NCBI RefSeq assembly: GCF_050873445.1
Contig: NZ_JBNMIU010000027.1
Location: forward strand, 1 to 29,325
Reading direction: 5' to 3'
Source: Acidaminococcus sp050873445
Lineage (GTDB): Bacteria; Bacillota; Negativicutes; Acidaminococcales; Acidaminococcaceae
DNA length: 29,325 bases
The translations under genes were made by a program, and so were the position numbers. Shown here in pieces: positions 22,213 through 29,325 of this stretch. The notes under the pieces were generated by a model, which searched no databases, was not told where the DNA came from, and saw only the letters and a program-made list of their open reading frames with translations. Each line of letters opens with the position of its first letter. Position 1 is the stretch's first letter.

Positions 22213-22229
22213 AACAAAATGAGCTGCCG

Positions 22230-22700
22230 TCAGAAAGATTTCATGAAAAATGCCAGCAATCCACGGCAGCCTTCATCCAGATCGTCCCAGGTCTTCTGGA
22301 AATCCCGTGTATACCACGGGTCGGCAACAGGCCGGGGCTTTTTTGTGTAATCCATCAGGAGTGAGCACTTCCCTTCCGGATCACCGCGGAAGATGCGCTC
22401 CATATCCCGCCGGTTCTCTTCATCCATGCCGATGAAACAGTCATAGCGGCCGTAGTCTTCCGGACGCAGCAGAGTCGCCCGTTTCCCGCCGGAATCCATG
22501 CCGTGTTCCCTGAGCAGCCGGGCTACCGGCGGATAGACAGGATTTCCCCGTCCATTCCAGATTTCCTCGTCCGTGGTGGCCGCCGAACCCACGGAAAAAC
22601 GGTCAGAAAGACCTGCCTCTGCTGCCATTTTCCGAAAAACGAACTCTGCCATAGGCGACCGGCAGATGTTGCCATGGCAGATAAACAGTATTTTTATCAC
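22230..22700 (-). CDS. Low-molecular-weight protein tyrosine phosphatase
   Basis: A 156-residue phosphatase with the active-site loop C8-H-G-N-I-C-R14-S right after the first strand and the general-acid loop D-P-W-Y near residue 126. Such enzymes remove phosphate from tyrosine (sometimes arginine) and in Firmicutes often act on kinases controlling polysaccharide export or stress. The start is GTG at 22700, with AAGGAG ten bases upstream. Own promoter; no partner kinase is nearby. It is the last gene of the GC-rich backbone before the restriction island. Confidence 0.93.
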   Translation of the reverse strand: MIKILFICHGNICRSPMAEFVFRKMAAEAGLSDRFSVGSAATTDEEIWNGRGNPVYPPVARLLREHGMDSGGKRATLLRPEDYGRYDCFIGMDEENRRDMERIFRGDPEGKCSLLMDYTKKPRPVADPWYTRDFQKTWDDLDEGCRGLLAFFMKSF

Positions 22701-22734
22701 TATACTTTCGCTCCTTCTTATGCCGGGTTATGCC

Positions 22735-22764
22735 ATTATACAGCGATTCTCCCATTTCAGGCAA
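22735..22764 (-). promoter_or_regulatory. Phosphatase promoter
   Basis: The -35 TTGCCT (22759-22764), an 18-base spacer and -10 TATAAT (22735-22740) on the minus strand. Confidence 0.65.
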
Positions 22765-22765
22765 T

Positions 22766-22837
22766 TTACCCGATATATTCTATAAAATGGTAGAAGTGCG
22801 CATAGCTCAATCTCATGCGATTATCGTACGAATACAT
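22766..22837 (-). mobile_element. Possible remnant of an IS3-type transposase OrfA
   Basis: A 23-codon frame beginning M-Y-S-Y-D-N-R-M-R-L after TTAGGAGG. This start resembles the M-Y-S-Y-E-D-R opening of OrfA in several Firmicutes IS3-family elements, but the helix-turn-helix that should follow is missing and the frame stops. Just upstream is an inverted repeat CCTAATTT-N5-AAATTAGG (22851-22871). It would be a scar at the left edge of the restriction island. The match covers about ten residues, so it is only suggestive. Confidence 0.3.
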
Positions 22838-22900
22838 TTCGCTTGAACCTCCTAATTTTTTATAAATTAGGTTAAGGATTTCGTCCGCACTCTCTATGGG

Positions 22901-22963
22901 TCAAATTGAATCCGTCCTTGACAGCATGGTTCCATTTGTAGCAGAAAATGTACTGGCTTTCAT
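22901..22963 (-). other. 20-codon open frame with strong ribosome binding site
   Basis: ATG at 22963 follows AGGAGGTG at good distance and encodes 20 residues beginning M-K-A-S-T-F-S-A-T-N-G-T-M-L. It lies 57 bases after the GIY-YIG gene stop. The product is not recognised; it may be a truncated gene at the island boundary. No other gene is seen in 22838-23020. Confidence 0.25.
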
Positions 22964-23020
22964 CAAAAAAGCACCTCCTGAAATTAACCTTTCAAAAGGT
23001 ATAGAACAGTTTAGGAGAAA

Positions 23021-23905
23021 TCAAGTGCCCACTTGTTTTCTAAATTTATTAATGGTTTCGCCATTTTCTGTTTTCCAATTCAACCAGCCATTGCAAGATG
23101 AGCCAATAATAAATTCACTACAAGCAGAAGGTGAGTTTAAGATTACTCTTTCCATCAATTTCCCATTTTCGATTTTTGTAGCATTCCGTATATCATCTAC
23201 AGATGGAGCCAGCCCAATCCCTGCTTCTAAAGCCACATCACTGCCAGGAAGTAATATGAATGTACCCTTCTCAACTTCCATTCTGCCTTTAAGAATAGTA
23301 TTCCCCATTCGTCTGATTCGTCTGGCGAAATAATAAATACCATCTGGTATCGTAGTATAATCTGAAGTCATACTGGTTGAAGCCGCAATATCCTCCGCGG
23401 CTTCCTGTTCTTCAGAATGTGTGATGAGATCCAGTCCAATCATATACAGCATTTTATAGACTTCATTCAGATAGTCATCGCTATCATCCTTATCGTCACT
23501 GCTAGCCGTCCCAGAATTGGTTGTCTTCGTTGTATTGATGTACATTTTCACTTCATCAATACGATGATTCAATTCATTTTCCAAATACTGAATTGTTCCA
23601 TCATTAAAGAATGTCCGCTCTTTGAACTGAGTCAGCACATAACATGTAAGCCAGTGAGCGCATTTATCTTTATGTGAAGTTGGCCGATTTTCCAGGCTAT
23701 TTTTAGATTTTCCGACGTATATTACATCCCTGTGATTATCATCCTTGCCTACGAGAATATAGACCACAAATGGATTCGGAATTACAAAACCAGTTTTTTT
23801 AGATTCCAAACTAACATAAGGAATCTTATACACCAGGATAGTACTGTTGGGTTTTGTCATTTCAATAGCACCATTATTATATTTGATGATGTATCTATTG
23901 GCCAT
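23021..23905 (-). CDS. GIY-YIG nuclease-like protein with C-terminal DUF4357
   Basis: A 294-residue protein. A GIY-YIG-like core is visible at about 47-110: V-Y-I (48-50), Y-V-G-K (63-66), R74 and a late Glu in Y-L-E-N (about 109), the residues expected for a metal-dependent nuclease. The middle (about 125-150) is Ser/Asp/Thr rich. The C-terminal part, with K-G-T-F-I-L-L-P-G-S-D-V-A and a closing N-G-W-L-N-W-K, matches DUF4357, a domain found in restriction-linked proteins. It overlaps the end of hsdR by 11 bases, so it is made with the restriction enzyme. Role unknown: an accessory nuclease or a modifier of restriction is plausible. Confidence 0.75.
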   Translation of the reverse strand: MANRYIIKYNNGAIEMTKPNSTILVYKIPYVSLESKKTGFVIPNPFVVYILVGKDDNHRDVIYVGKSKNSLENRPTSHKDKCAHWLTCYVLTQFKERTFFNDGTIQYLENELNHRIDEVKMYINTTKTTNSGTASSDDKDDSDDYLNEVYKMLYMIGLDLITHSEEQEAAEDIAASTSMTSDYTTIPDGIYYFARRIRRMGNTILKGRMEVEKGTFILLPGSDVALEAGIGLAPSVDDIRNATKIENGKLMERVILNSPSACSEFIIGSSCNGWLNWKTENGETINKFRKQVGT

Positions 23906-26900
23906 ATTTCTGTGCTCCCTGATAATAACTCGTCTGATTTTCAGCTACTAGCTGATTTTCCTCCACATAGTTATAATGTGACCCTGCTCTTTCTACTTCA
24001 TCCGCATCCATTGTGTTATCCGCCCACAATTCACATTGGGTCATAACCGTTTGTACCGCATTCTCTTGCCCTTCAGGTGGATATTTATGTTTACGGAGCA
24101 GCTTCTTAATAATCATCCGCATATGTGCTCGAGCAGAATTACGTTTTCGCCAGTCAATTGTCTGGTTTTTCCGCAAAGCATCCGCCAATTCCTTAGTAAT
24201 AGCGATTAATTCCTCATTGCTGTAAAAGTCTTTCACAGCCCGTGGTTTCGTTAAGGCATCATAAAAAGCTAATTCATCTGCAGTTAAACCTAATTTCTTG
24301 CCATCTTCCCTTGCTTTAGCAATCTGGTTAGCCAGTTTTAACATTTCCTGGATGACCTGTTCGTTGGTTAGCATCCCGTTAAGATACCGATTCATAGATT
24401 GCTGCAACATTTCAGAGAACTTTTTAGATTTTACTACGTTGGTTTTCTGGTAAATTCTTACCTGTTCGGCAATTAATTTTTCCAGCAGTTCTACGGCCAA
24501 ATTTTTTTCTTTCATTCGAGAGACTTCATTCAGAAATTTCGGATCAAAGATTGAGAATTCTTCTTCTACATCGGAAAACAGATTAATAACACCATCACTT
24601 TTGACACTTTGCTTCAGCAATTCATTGATTTGATGATTCATCTGGGACAAAGAGATTTTCTTGCCTCCGTTTCCTTGATTCATCAGGCGCATCAAAAGAA
24701 CCCGTACAGATTCAAAGTATGCCGCTTCCAGCCGCTCTTCTTCTTTTGCCATGGAAGAACACAGAGATAATGCATTTTTCAAAAGCATAGATTCTTTTAA
24801 ATAATTTTCCTTATCTTCTTTTTTAGCAGGAGCCAGCATAAAGTTTACGCCACCTGTTATGGTTTTTGCCCGATCCAGATTACTGCCGTTTAAGAATTGA
24901 CTGTAATTATACCCATGGAACAGATCCCGGCATACTTCCAATTTCTCCTGGAACTTAGGATATGCCACCTTAGCAATATTCATATTTCCATAATTTTTCT
25001 GATCCCGTGCAGTATAATCATTCATTGCCTGTTTAAGTTCCTGGGCAATGCCGATATAGTCTACGATCAGGCCGCCTTCTTTATCCCGGAATACACGATT
25101 TACCCGGGCAATGGACTGCATCAGGTTGTAGCCTTTCATGGGTTTAAAGACGTACATGGTTGCTAGAGAGGGTACATCAAATCCAGTCAACCACATATCC
25201 ACCACAATAGCAATTTTCAGCGGGCTACTGTTGTCCTTGAACTTCTGAGCCAGTTCTTCCTTATGCTGTTTACTGCCAATAATCTCTTTCCAATCTTCTG
25301 GATCTTTATTACTGCCTGTCATCACTATAGCAATCTTTTTCGTCCAATCAGGCCGCAACTCCAAGATTTTATGATAGATTTTCATGGCTACTGGTCGAGA
25401 ATAAGCTACAATCATAGCTTTCCCAGTCAGAAGATTTGTCCGGAAATGCTCATAATGGTACAGAATATCCGTTACCAGAGATGTAATTGTCTTATCATTT
25501 CCTAGAATGCCATCCAGACGGCTGAGTTGCTTTTTACTTTTTTCTATCACTGCTGCATCCGCATTTTCTGCCATCGCATCATATTCTTGATCCAGTAGCT
25601 TCAGCGTTCCTTCATCCAGCTTCAGTTTGACAACCCGGCTTTCATAATAAACGGGTCGGGTTGCACCGTCTTCTACAGCCTGTGTCATATCATAAATGTC
25701 GATATAGTCACCAAATACTTCGCGAGTAGAACGGTCTTTAAAAGAAATCGGGGTTCCAGTAAAACCGATATAGGTAGCATTAGGTAAGGTGTTGCGGATA
25801 ATTCTAGCTTCCCCTACTGTAATCTGTCCCGTCTTCGCGTCGATTTTTTCTTTTAGGCCGTATTGGCTCCGGTGAGCTTCATCCGCCATGACAATAATAT
25901 TCCGCCGTTTAGACAATGGTTCATGAGACTCTTCAAATTTCTGTATGGTAGTAAAAATAATCCCATTGGCTTGACGGCCTTCCAGCAGCTCTTTTAAATT
26001 TTCTCTGCTTCGAGCATGAATTGGCGTCTGACGCAAAAAATCTTTGCATTTAACAAACTGCCCATATAGTTGATCGTCCAAATCATTTCGGTCTGTAATT
26101 ACAACGATAGTGGGACTATTCAAGGCTTTTTGCAATAGATGAGCATAGAAAACCATAGACAAAGATTTCCCGGAACCCTGAGTGTGCCAGAACACACCCC
26201 CCTTTCCGTCTGTCTTTACAGCTTTCTTGGTAGATTCAATGGCTTTATGTACAGCAAAATACTGATGGTATCCGGCCAATACCTTGAAGCAGTTTGTTCC
26301 CTCCACAGAAAAGCAGATAAAATTATGCAAAATATCCAGAAAGCGATTCCGCTCAAAAATACCTTCAAAGAACGTATCAAAAGTGGCGTACTGCGTGTTT
26401 TCGTAGCTTCCATCCGTAGTTTTCCATTCCATGTACCGGTCTTCTCCAGAGGTAATGGTGCCTGTTTTACTGGTAAGTTGATCGCTCATCACACAGATGG
26501 CATTGTAAATAAACATGGATGGAATCACTTTCATATACCCGCGCATCTGGCGATACGCGTCGTCCGCATCTGTTTCTTCTCTGGATGGAGATTTGAGCTC
26601 CATCAGCACTACTGGCAATCCATTCAGGAAAATCAACACATCCGGCCGTTTGGTTTCCATTTCCGTATAGGTCCACTGATTGGCAATTACAAAAGAATTA
26701 TTTTCTATATGTTTATAGTCTACCAGATAACATAATGCCGCTCGTTCTTCTCCCTTAACGACATAACGAACCTCAATGCCGTGTTGGAGATAATCCATAA
26801 ACTGCTGATTTTGCTGTACCAATTCCCCGTTTTCGAAGTTGTGCAATTTGTACAGCGCATCCCGGATTGCATCTTTCGGTAAATCCGGATTGATTCGGCA

Positions 26901-27044
26901 AATGGATTCTTCCAATTCATCCTCATAAAGCGGATTTTGATAGTCCCGCTCTATATCAGGCCCATACACATGCTGGTACCCCATATTTTCAAACAGCTCA
27001 ATAATAGACTGTTCATAATCGGATTCCGCATAGCCTTTAGCCAT
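23895..27044 (-). CDS. hsdR: Type I restriction enzyme R subunit
   Basis: A 1049-residue restriction/translocation subunit. The N-terminal PD-(D/E)xK nuclease has R-P-D135 and E149-L-K151. The SF2 motor has Walker A T-Q-G-S-G-K-S (288-294), Walker B D-E-A-H (388-391), the S/T-A-T-like step G-F-T-G-T-P-I, and a motif VI segment Q-S-I-A-R-V-N-R. The C-terminal helical domain binds the methylase core. It cuts unmodified DNA after ATP-driven translocation. Apparently intact. The ATG has AGGAGGTGA before it, 50 bases after hsdS. Codon use is AT-rich compared with the left 22 kb, a sign of horizontal gain. Confidence 0.95.
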   Translation of the reverse strand: MAKGYAESDYEQSIIELFENMGYQHVYGPDIERDYQNPLYEDELEESICRINPDLPKDAIRDALYKLHNFENGELVQQNQQFMDYLQHGIEVRYVVKGEERAALCYLVDYKHIENNSFVIANQWTYTEMETKRPDVLIFLNGLPVVLMELKSPSREETDADDAYRQMRGYMKVIPSMFIYNAICVMSDQLTSKTGTITSGEDRYMEWKTTDGSYENTQYATFDTFFEGIFERNRFLDILHNFICFSVEGTNCFKVLAGYHQYFAVHKAIESTKKAVKTDGKGGVFWHTQGSGKSLSMVFYAHLLQKALNSPTIVVITDRNDLDDQLYGQFVKCKDFLRQTPIHARSRENLKELLEGRQANGIIFTTIQKFEESHEPLSKRRNIIVMADEAHRSQYGLKEKIDAKTGQITVGEARIIRNTLPNATYIGFTGTPISFKDRSTREVFGDYIDIYDMTQAVEDGATRPVYYESRVVKLKLDEGTLKLLDQEYDAMAENADAAVIEKSKKQLSRLDGILGNDKTITSLVTDILYHYEHFRTNLLTGKAMIVAYSRPVAMKIYHKILELRPDWTKKIAIVMTGSNKDPEDWKEIIGSKQHKEELAQKFKDNSSPLKIAIVVDMWLTGFDVPSLATMYVFKPMKGYNLMQSIARVNRVFRDKEGGLIVDYIGIAQELKQAMNDYTARDQKNYGNMNIAKVAYPKFQEKLEVCRDLFHGYNYSQFLNGSNLDRAKTITGGVNFMLAPAKKEDKENYLKESMLLKNALSLCSSMAKEEERLEAAYFESVRVLLMRLMNQGNGGKKISLSQMNHQINELLKQSVKSDGVINLFSDVEEEFSIFDPKFLNEVSRMKEKNLAVELLEKLIAEQVRIYQKTNVVKSKKFSEMLQQSMNRYLNGMLTNEQVIQEMLKLANQIAKAREDGKKLGLTADELAFYDALTKPRAVKDFYSNEELIAITKELADALRKNQTIDWRKRNSARAHMRMIIKKLLRKHKYPPEGQENAVQTVMTQCELWADNTMDADEVERAGSHYNYVEENQLVAENQTSYYQGAQKYGQ

Positions 27045-27094
27045 GGAATCACCTCCTAGTATTAGAGAAGAAAGATAAACAAGAATTTAGCGGC

Positions 27095-28288
27095 CTAGAG
27101 TTCGATGTTGGAGACATCCAGCTCGCCGGACATCAGTTTTGGAAGTAGTGCATCTCTAAGCTGATACAGCCTTGTGGTTTCTTCTTGATTAGAAACAATG
27201 GCGTTGGTCATTGGAATGATAAGCGCATTGAATTTTTTAAGAGTCACCCTGTCAGGCAAAGGAAGCTCCAGAGATTTTACTCTTTCTCGCGGAAGTTCTG
27301 TTTGCCCTGTGCTTCCTGTATGCTGAGCTTCAATCTCACTTTCATGCGAGAGCCCCCAGAAGCCAATATAGTTTTGTAATATTGGAGATTTGGGACGAAC
27401 AATAGTCACATGAGAATCTACAGTCATATTATTTGCATCAAACCAAACTTGAGCGACACGTCCCAACGTTCCGGTCCCTGTAGAATTGATAAGTAGATCA
27501 CCTTTGGAGATCCATTTCTCATTAATCTTCTTTGGCAGATGCCGTCGAGCGAGAGAAACGTCAATGGTGTGATCTCGGATGCATTTCTGATTAAGAACTA
27601 TTTGATCACTGTTGTCATCATATTTAGGTGTAATACCTCTGGTAACCAAGTTAGAGATTGCACCAATTGTTGTGATATGCCAACTTTCAGGAAGGGTTCC
27701 ATCTGAAAACCTATAATCGCAGAACCAGGATTTATAAATTGCTAATGCTTGCTGAAGTAAATTCTTGTTTATCCTATCATTGAGTGCAATTTTATCATCA
27801 AACAACTTTAGGAATGAGCCAATTTTTTCTTGTTCAATTAATGGTGGAACATCAATTTCAAGATTCTTTACCACATCCGTCTGCACACGTTGTCGTCCAG
27901 ATGAACCGACCATAGATTTTATTGCCGGTTCTCTTACTTCTGGGCTGCAAACGAGATAGTACAAGTAGTCCTTATCAGCGATTCCTTCTTTTGCTCGGAA
28001 TACGATATACTCCGTTGAGCCAAAGCCAACTTCCCCATCATTTAAGATTGAGACCTGAGCTGTTTTTCCGTTTTCTAAACACGGCGTAATTCGTGCCATA
28101 ATTGTGTCCCCATTACGGAATTTCGTTCCACCAGAAAAGCTTTCTTCAGTATAATACGTGACATCTCTATAAAATGGTCTAAGTACATCCATAGGAATTT
28201 TCTTGGCAATGCTCCCCTTTTTTATGGTTTCTCTTGGATTGAAATCTGCAATATCAGAGAGTTTCTTTTTTCCCCATTTATATTTCAT
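27095..28288 (-). CDS. hsdS: Type I restriction specificity subunit
   Basis: A 397-residue DNA-recognition subunit with two target-recognition domains (about 5-155 and 205-345). Each is followed by a conserved helical spacer: P-P-L-I-E-Q-E-K-I-G-S-F-L near 150-163 with N-K-N-L-L-Q-Q-A, and the C-terminal E-T-T-R-L-Y-Q-L-R-D-A-L-L-P-K-L-M-S-G-E. Each TRD reads one half of a split target; the sequence recognised cannot be predicted here. The start at 28288 overlaps the hsdM end by 11 bases, which fixes it against the longer frame to 28354. No second hsdS copy, inverted repeats or recombinase gene is seen, so no sign of shufflon-type switching in this window. Confidence 0.93.
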   Translation of the reverse strand: MKYKWGKKKLSDIADFNPRETIKKGSIAKKIPMDVLRPFYRDVTYYTEESFSGGTKFRNGDTIMARITPCLENGKTAQVSILNDGEVGFGSTEYIVFRAKEGIADKDYLYYLVCSPEVREPAIKSMVGSSGRQRVQTDVVKNLEIDVPPLIEQEKIGSFLKLFDDKIALNDRINKNLLQQALAIYKSWFCDYRFSDGTLPESWHITTIGAISNLVTRGITPKYDDNSDQIVLNQKCIRDHTIDVSLARRHLPKKINEKWISKGDLLINSTGTGTLGRVAQVWFDANNMTVDSHVTIVRPKSPILQNYIGFWGLSHESEIEAQHTGSTGQTELPRERVKSLELPLPDRVTLKKFNALIIPMTNAIVSNQEETTRLYQLRDALLPKLMSGELDVSNIEL

Positions 28289-29189
28289 ACCCAATCGCCT
28301 CCAGATTTTTTTTGATCTGTGCTTCCAGTTCATGGGATTTCTTGAACATTTCACTAAGTTCTTTGGTAAGCCGCTTCATCTTATCATCAAATGGTTCTCC
28401 ATCATCTTTCTGTTCTTCAATACCTACATAGCGACCGGGTGTAAGAATATAATCCTGTTTGGCAATATCCTTTGTAGTTTTCACAGCACAGAAGCCTTTT
28501 ACATCTTCTAACTTACCTTCTTGGAACTGCGTAAATGTATCTGCCAGCTTCTTAATATCTTTAGTCTCAAAATCCCGATGGGTACGGTCTACCATATACC
28601 CCATTTTACGGGCGTCAATAAAGAGCGTTTTCCCCGTCTGCTTTTTATTTCTGGTGATGAACCACAGCGTTGCTGGAATCGTCACACTGTAAAACAGCTG
28701 CGGCGGCAGCGCTACAATGCCTTCGATCAGATCATCTTCAATGATTTTCTTTCGAATCTCCCCTTCTCCCCCGGACTGAGAAGAAAGAGCTCCGTTTGCA
28801 AGTACCAAACCGATTTTACCACCCGGGGCCAGATGGTAAATCATATGTTGAATCCAAGCAAAGTTAGCATTGCCGACAGGTGGCAGACCATATTTCCAGC
28901 GTCTATCGTCTTTAAGTTGTTCCTGCCCCCAGGGATGATAGTTAAAGGGAGGATTGGCCATGATGAAATTTGCTTTCAGCATAGGATGCAGATCATTGGC
29001 AAACGTATCTGCATGATATTTTCCCAAATCGGCTTCAATACCACGAATTGTCAAGTTCATAATAGCCATTTTCCATGTATCTGGATTGGCTTCCTGTCCA
29101 AAGATTGCAACATCTTCCCGATTCCCAGAATGTTCTTGAATGAATTTTTCACTCTGGACAAACATTCCTCCAGACCCACAACAAGGATC
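28278..29189 (-). pseudogene. hsdM: Type I modification methylase, N-terminal half missing
   Basis: The catalytic half of an HsdM N6-adenine methyltransferase. The frame opens with D-P-C-C-G-S-G-G (SAM-binding motif I) at 29189, continues through N-P-P-F (catalytic motif IV) near residue 80, and ends with the helical tail overlapping hsdS. Complete HsdM proteins of this type are about 500 residues with a helical domain of some 150-200 residues before motif I. Here the codon immediately before D-P-C-C is TGA (29190-29192), and none of the three minus-strand frames beyond it encodes HsdM-like sequence. The first ATG (29165) would remove motif I. Either the gene is disrupted at this point or the sequence beyond 29189 is wrongly joined. 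Confidence 0.65.
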
Positions 29190-29325
29190 TCAAAGGTGTC
29201 TGTATTTGATACAATCGAACGATAGCAGGGATTTTGAACACCCCCGTGTTCACTTCAATCGGTGTTGTACTGATTGGCTATCTTCTTGAGCAGAAGTGCT
29301 TTTTCCATGAACCAGTCAAAGTAGT
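29190..29325. other. Unassigned sequence beyond the hsdM break
   Basis: 136 bases that should encode the middle of HsdM but do not. On the minus strand one frame gives a 22-residue tail (Y-F-D-W-F-M-E-K-A-L-L-L-K-K-I-A-N-Q-Y-N-T-D) ending at a stop at 29255-29257, possibly the C-terminus of another protein entering from the right. I do not recognise it. The join with hsdM falls next to a GATC (29186-29189). Confidence 0.4.

Noticed and set aside
27095..28288. Possible hsdS phase variation by inversion.
   Set aside because: No second specificity gene, no inverted repeats between the two recognition domains and no recombinase gene are seen in the window.

Overview
The window looks like chromosomal DNA of an anaerobic diderm firmicute (Negativicutes). 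The best guess is an Acidaminococcus-like organism. This is inferred from an OmpH/Skp-type periplasmic protein next to Firmicutes-style regulation (T-box leader, CsoR, strong GGAGG ribosome binding sites), from a sodium-pump decarboxylase beta subunit, and from GC-rich codon use. No species claim rests on a database match. Almost every gene is on the minus strand. The clear exceptions are the sodium-pump gene and its 42-residue partner (17051-18344).

Layout from left to right. (1) 1-207: terminators, including the end of a plus-strand unit lying outside the window. (2) 208-4891: a redox/aldehyde-type cluster made of a lipoprotein flavodoxin, a cupin, a YqhD-like alcohol dehydrogenase, an exported alpha/beta hydrolase and a LysR regulator. 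Three promoters in this cluster share one layout: an inverted repeat of the form ATRC-N7-GYAT, a second half site exactly 20 bases away, and a -10 box at a fixed distance. This is a small local LysR regulon read directly from the sequence. (3) 4955-9746: an MTA/SAH nucleosidase-like enzyme, a SIMPL-domain protein, a thioredoxin / thioredoxin reductase / Rrf2 regulator operon with a dyad over its promoter, OmpH, and a csoR-copZ pair. (4) 9793-12896: ileS with a complete T-box leader. (5) 12970-16769: an operon of an FMN 2-hydroxy-acid dehydrogenase with an extra cysteine cluster, KtrB, KtrA and an rRNA 2'-O-methyltransferase. (6) 16889-18402: a plus-strand unit with a terminator inside its leader, an orphan OadB/GcdB-type sodium pump, and a very short OadG-like protein missed by ordinary length cut-offs. 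(7) 18450-22740: galU, pth, prs, an AEC-family permease and a low-molecular-weight protein tyrosine phosphatase.

(8) From about 22766 to the right end the DNA becomes AT-rich. It carries a type I restriction-modification operon read right to left: hsdM, hsdS, hsdR, and a GIY-YIG/DUF4357 protein overlapping the end of hsdR. A possible transposase remnant marks the left edge. The hsdM reading frame ends abruptly: an in-frame stop sits immediately before the codons for its SAM-binding motif, and the DNA beyond does not encode the missing half. Either the methylase is broken or the window edge holds a rearrangement or assembly join.

The observations most worth checking are the three-promoter LysR regulon, the terminator-containing leader with the orphan sodium pump and mini-OadG, the operator on the thioredoxin promoter, and the hsdM break.
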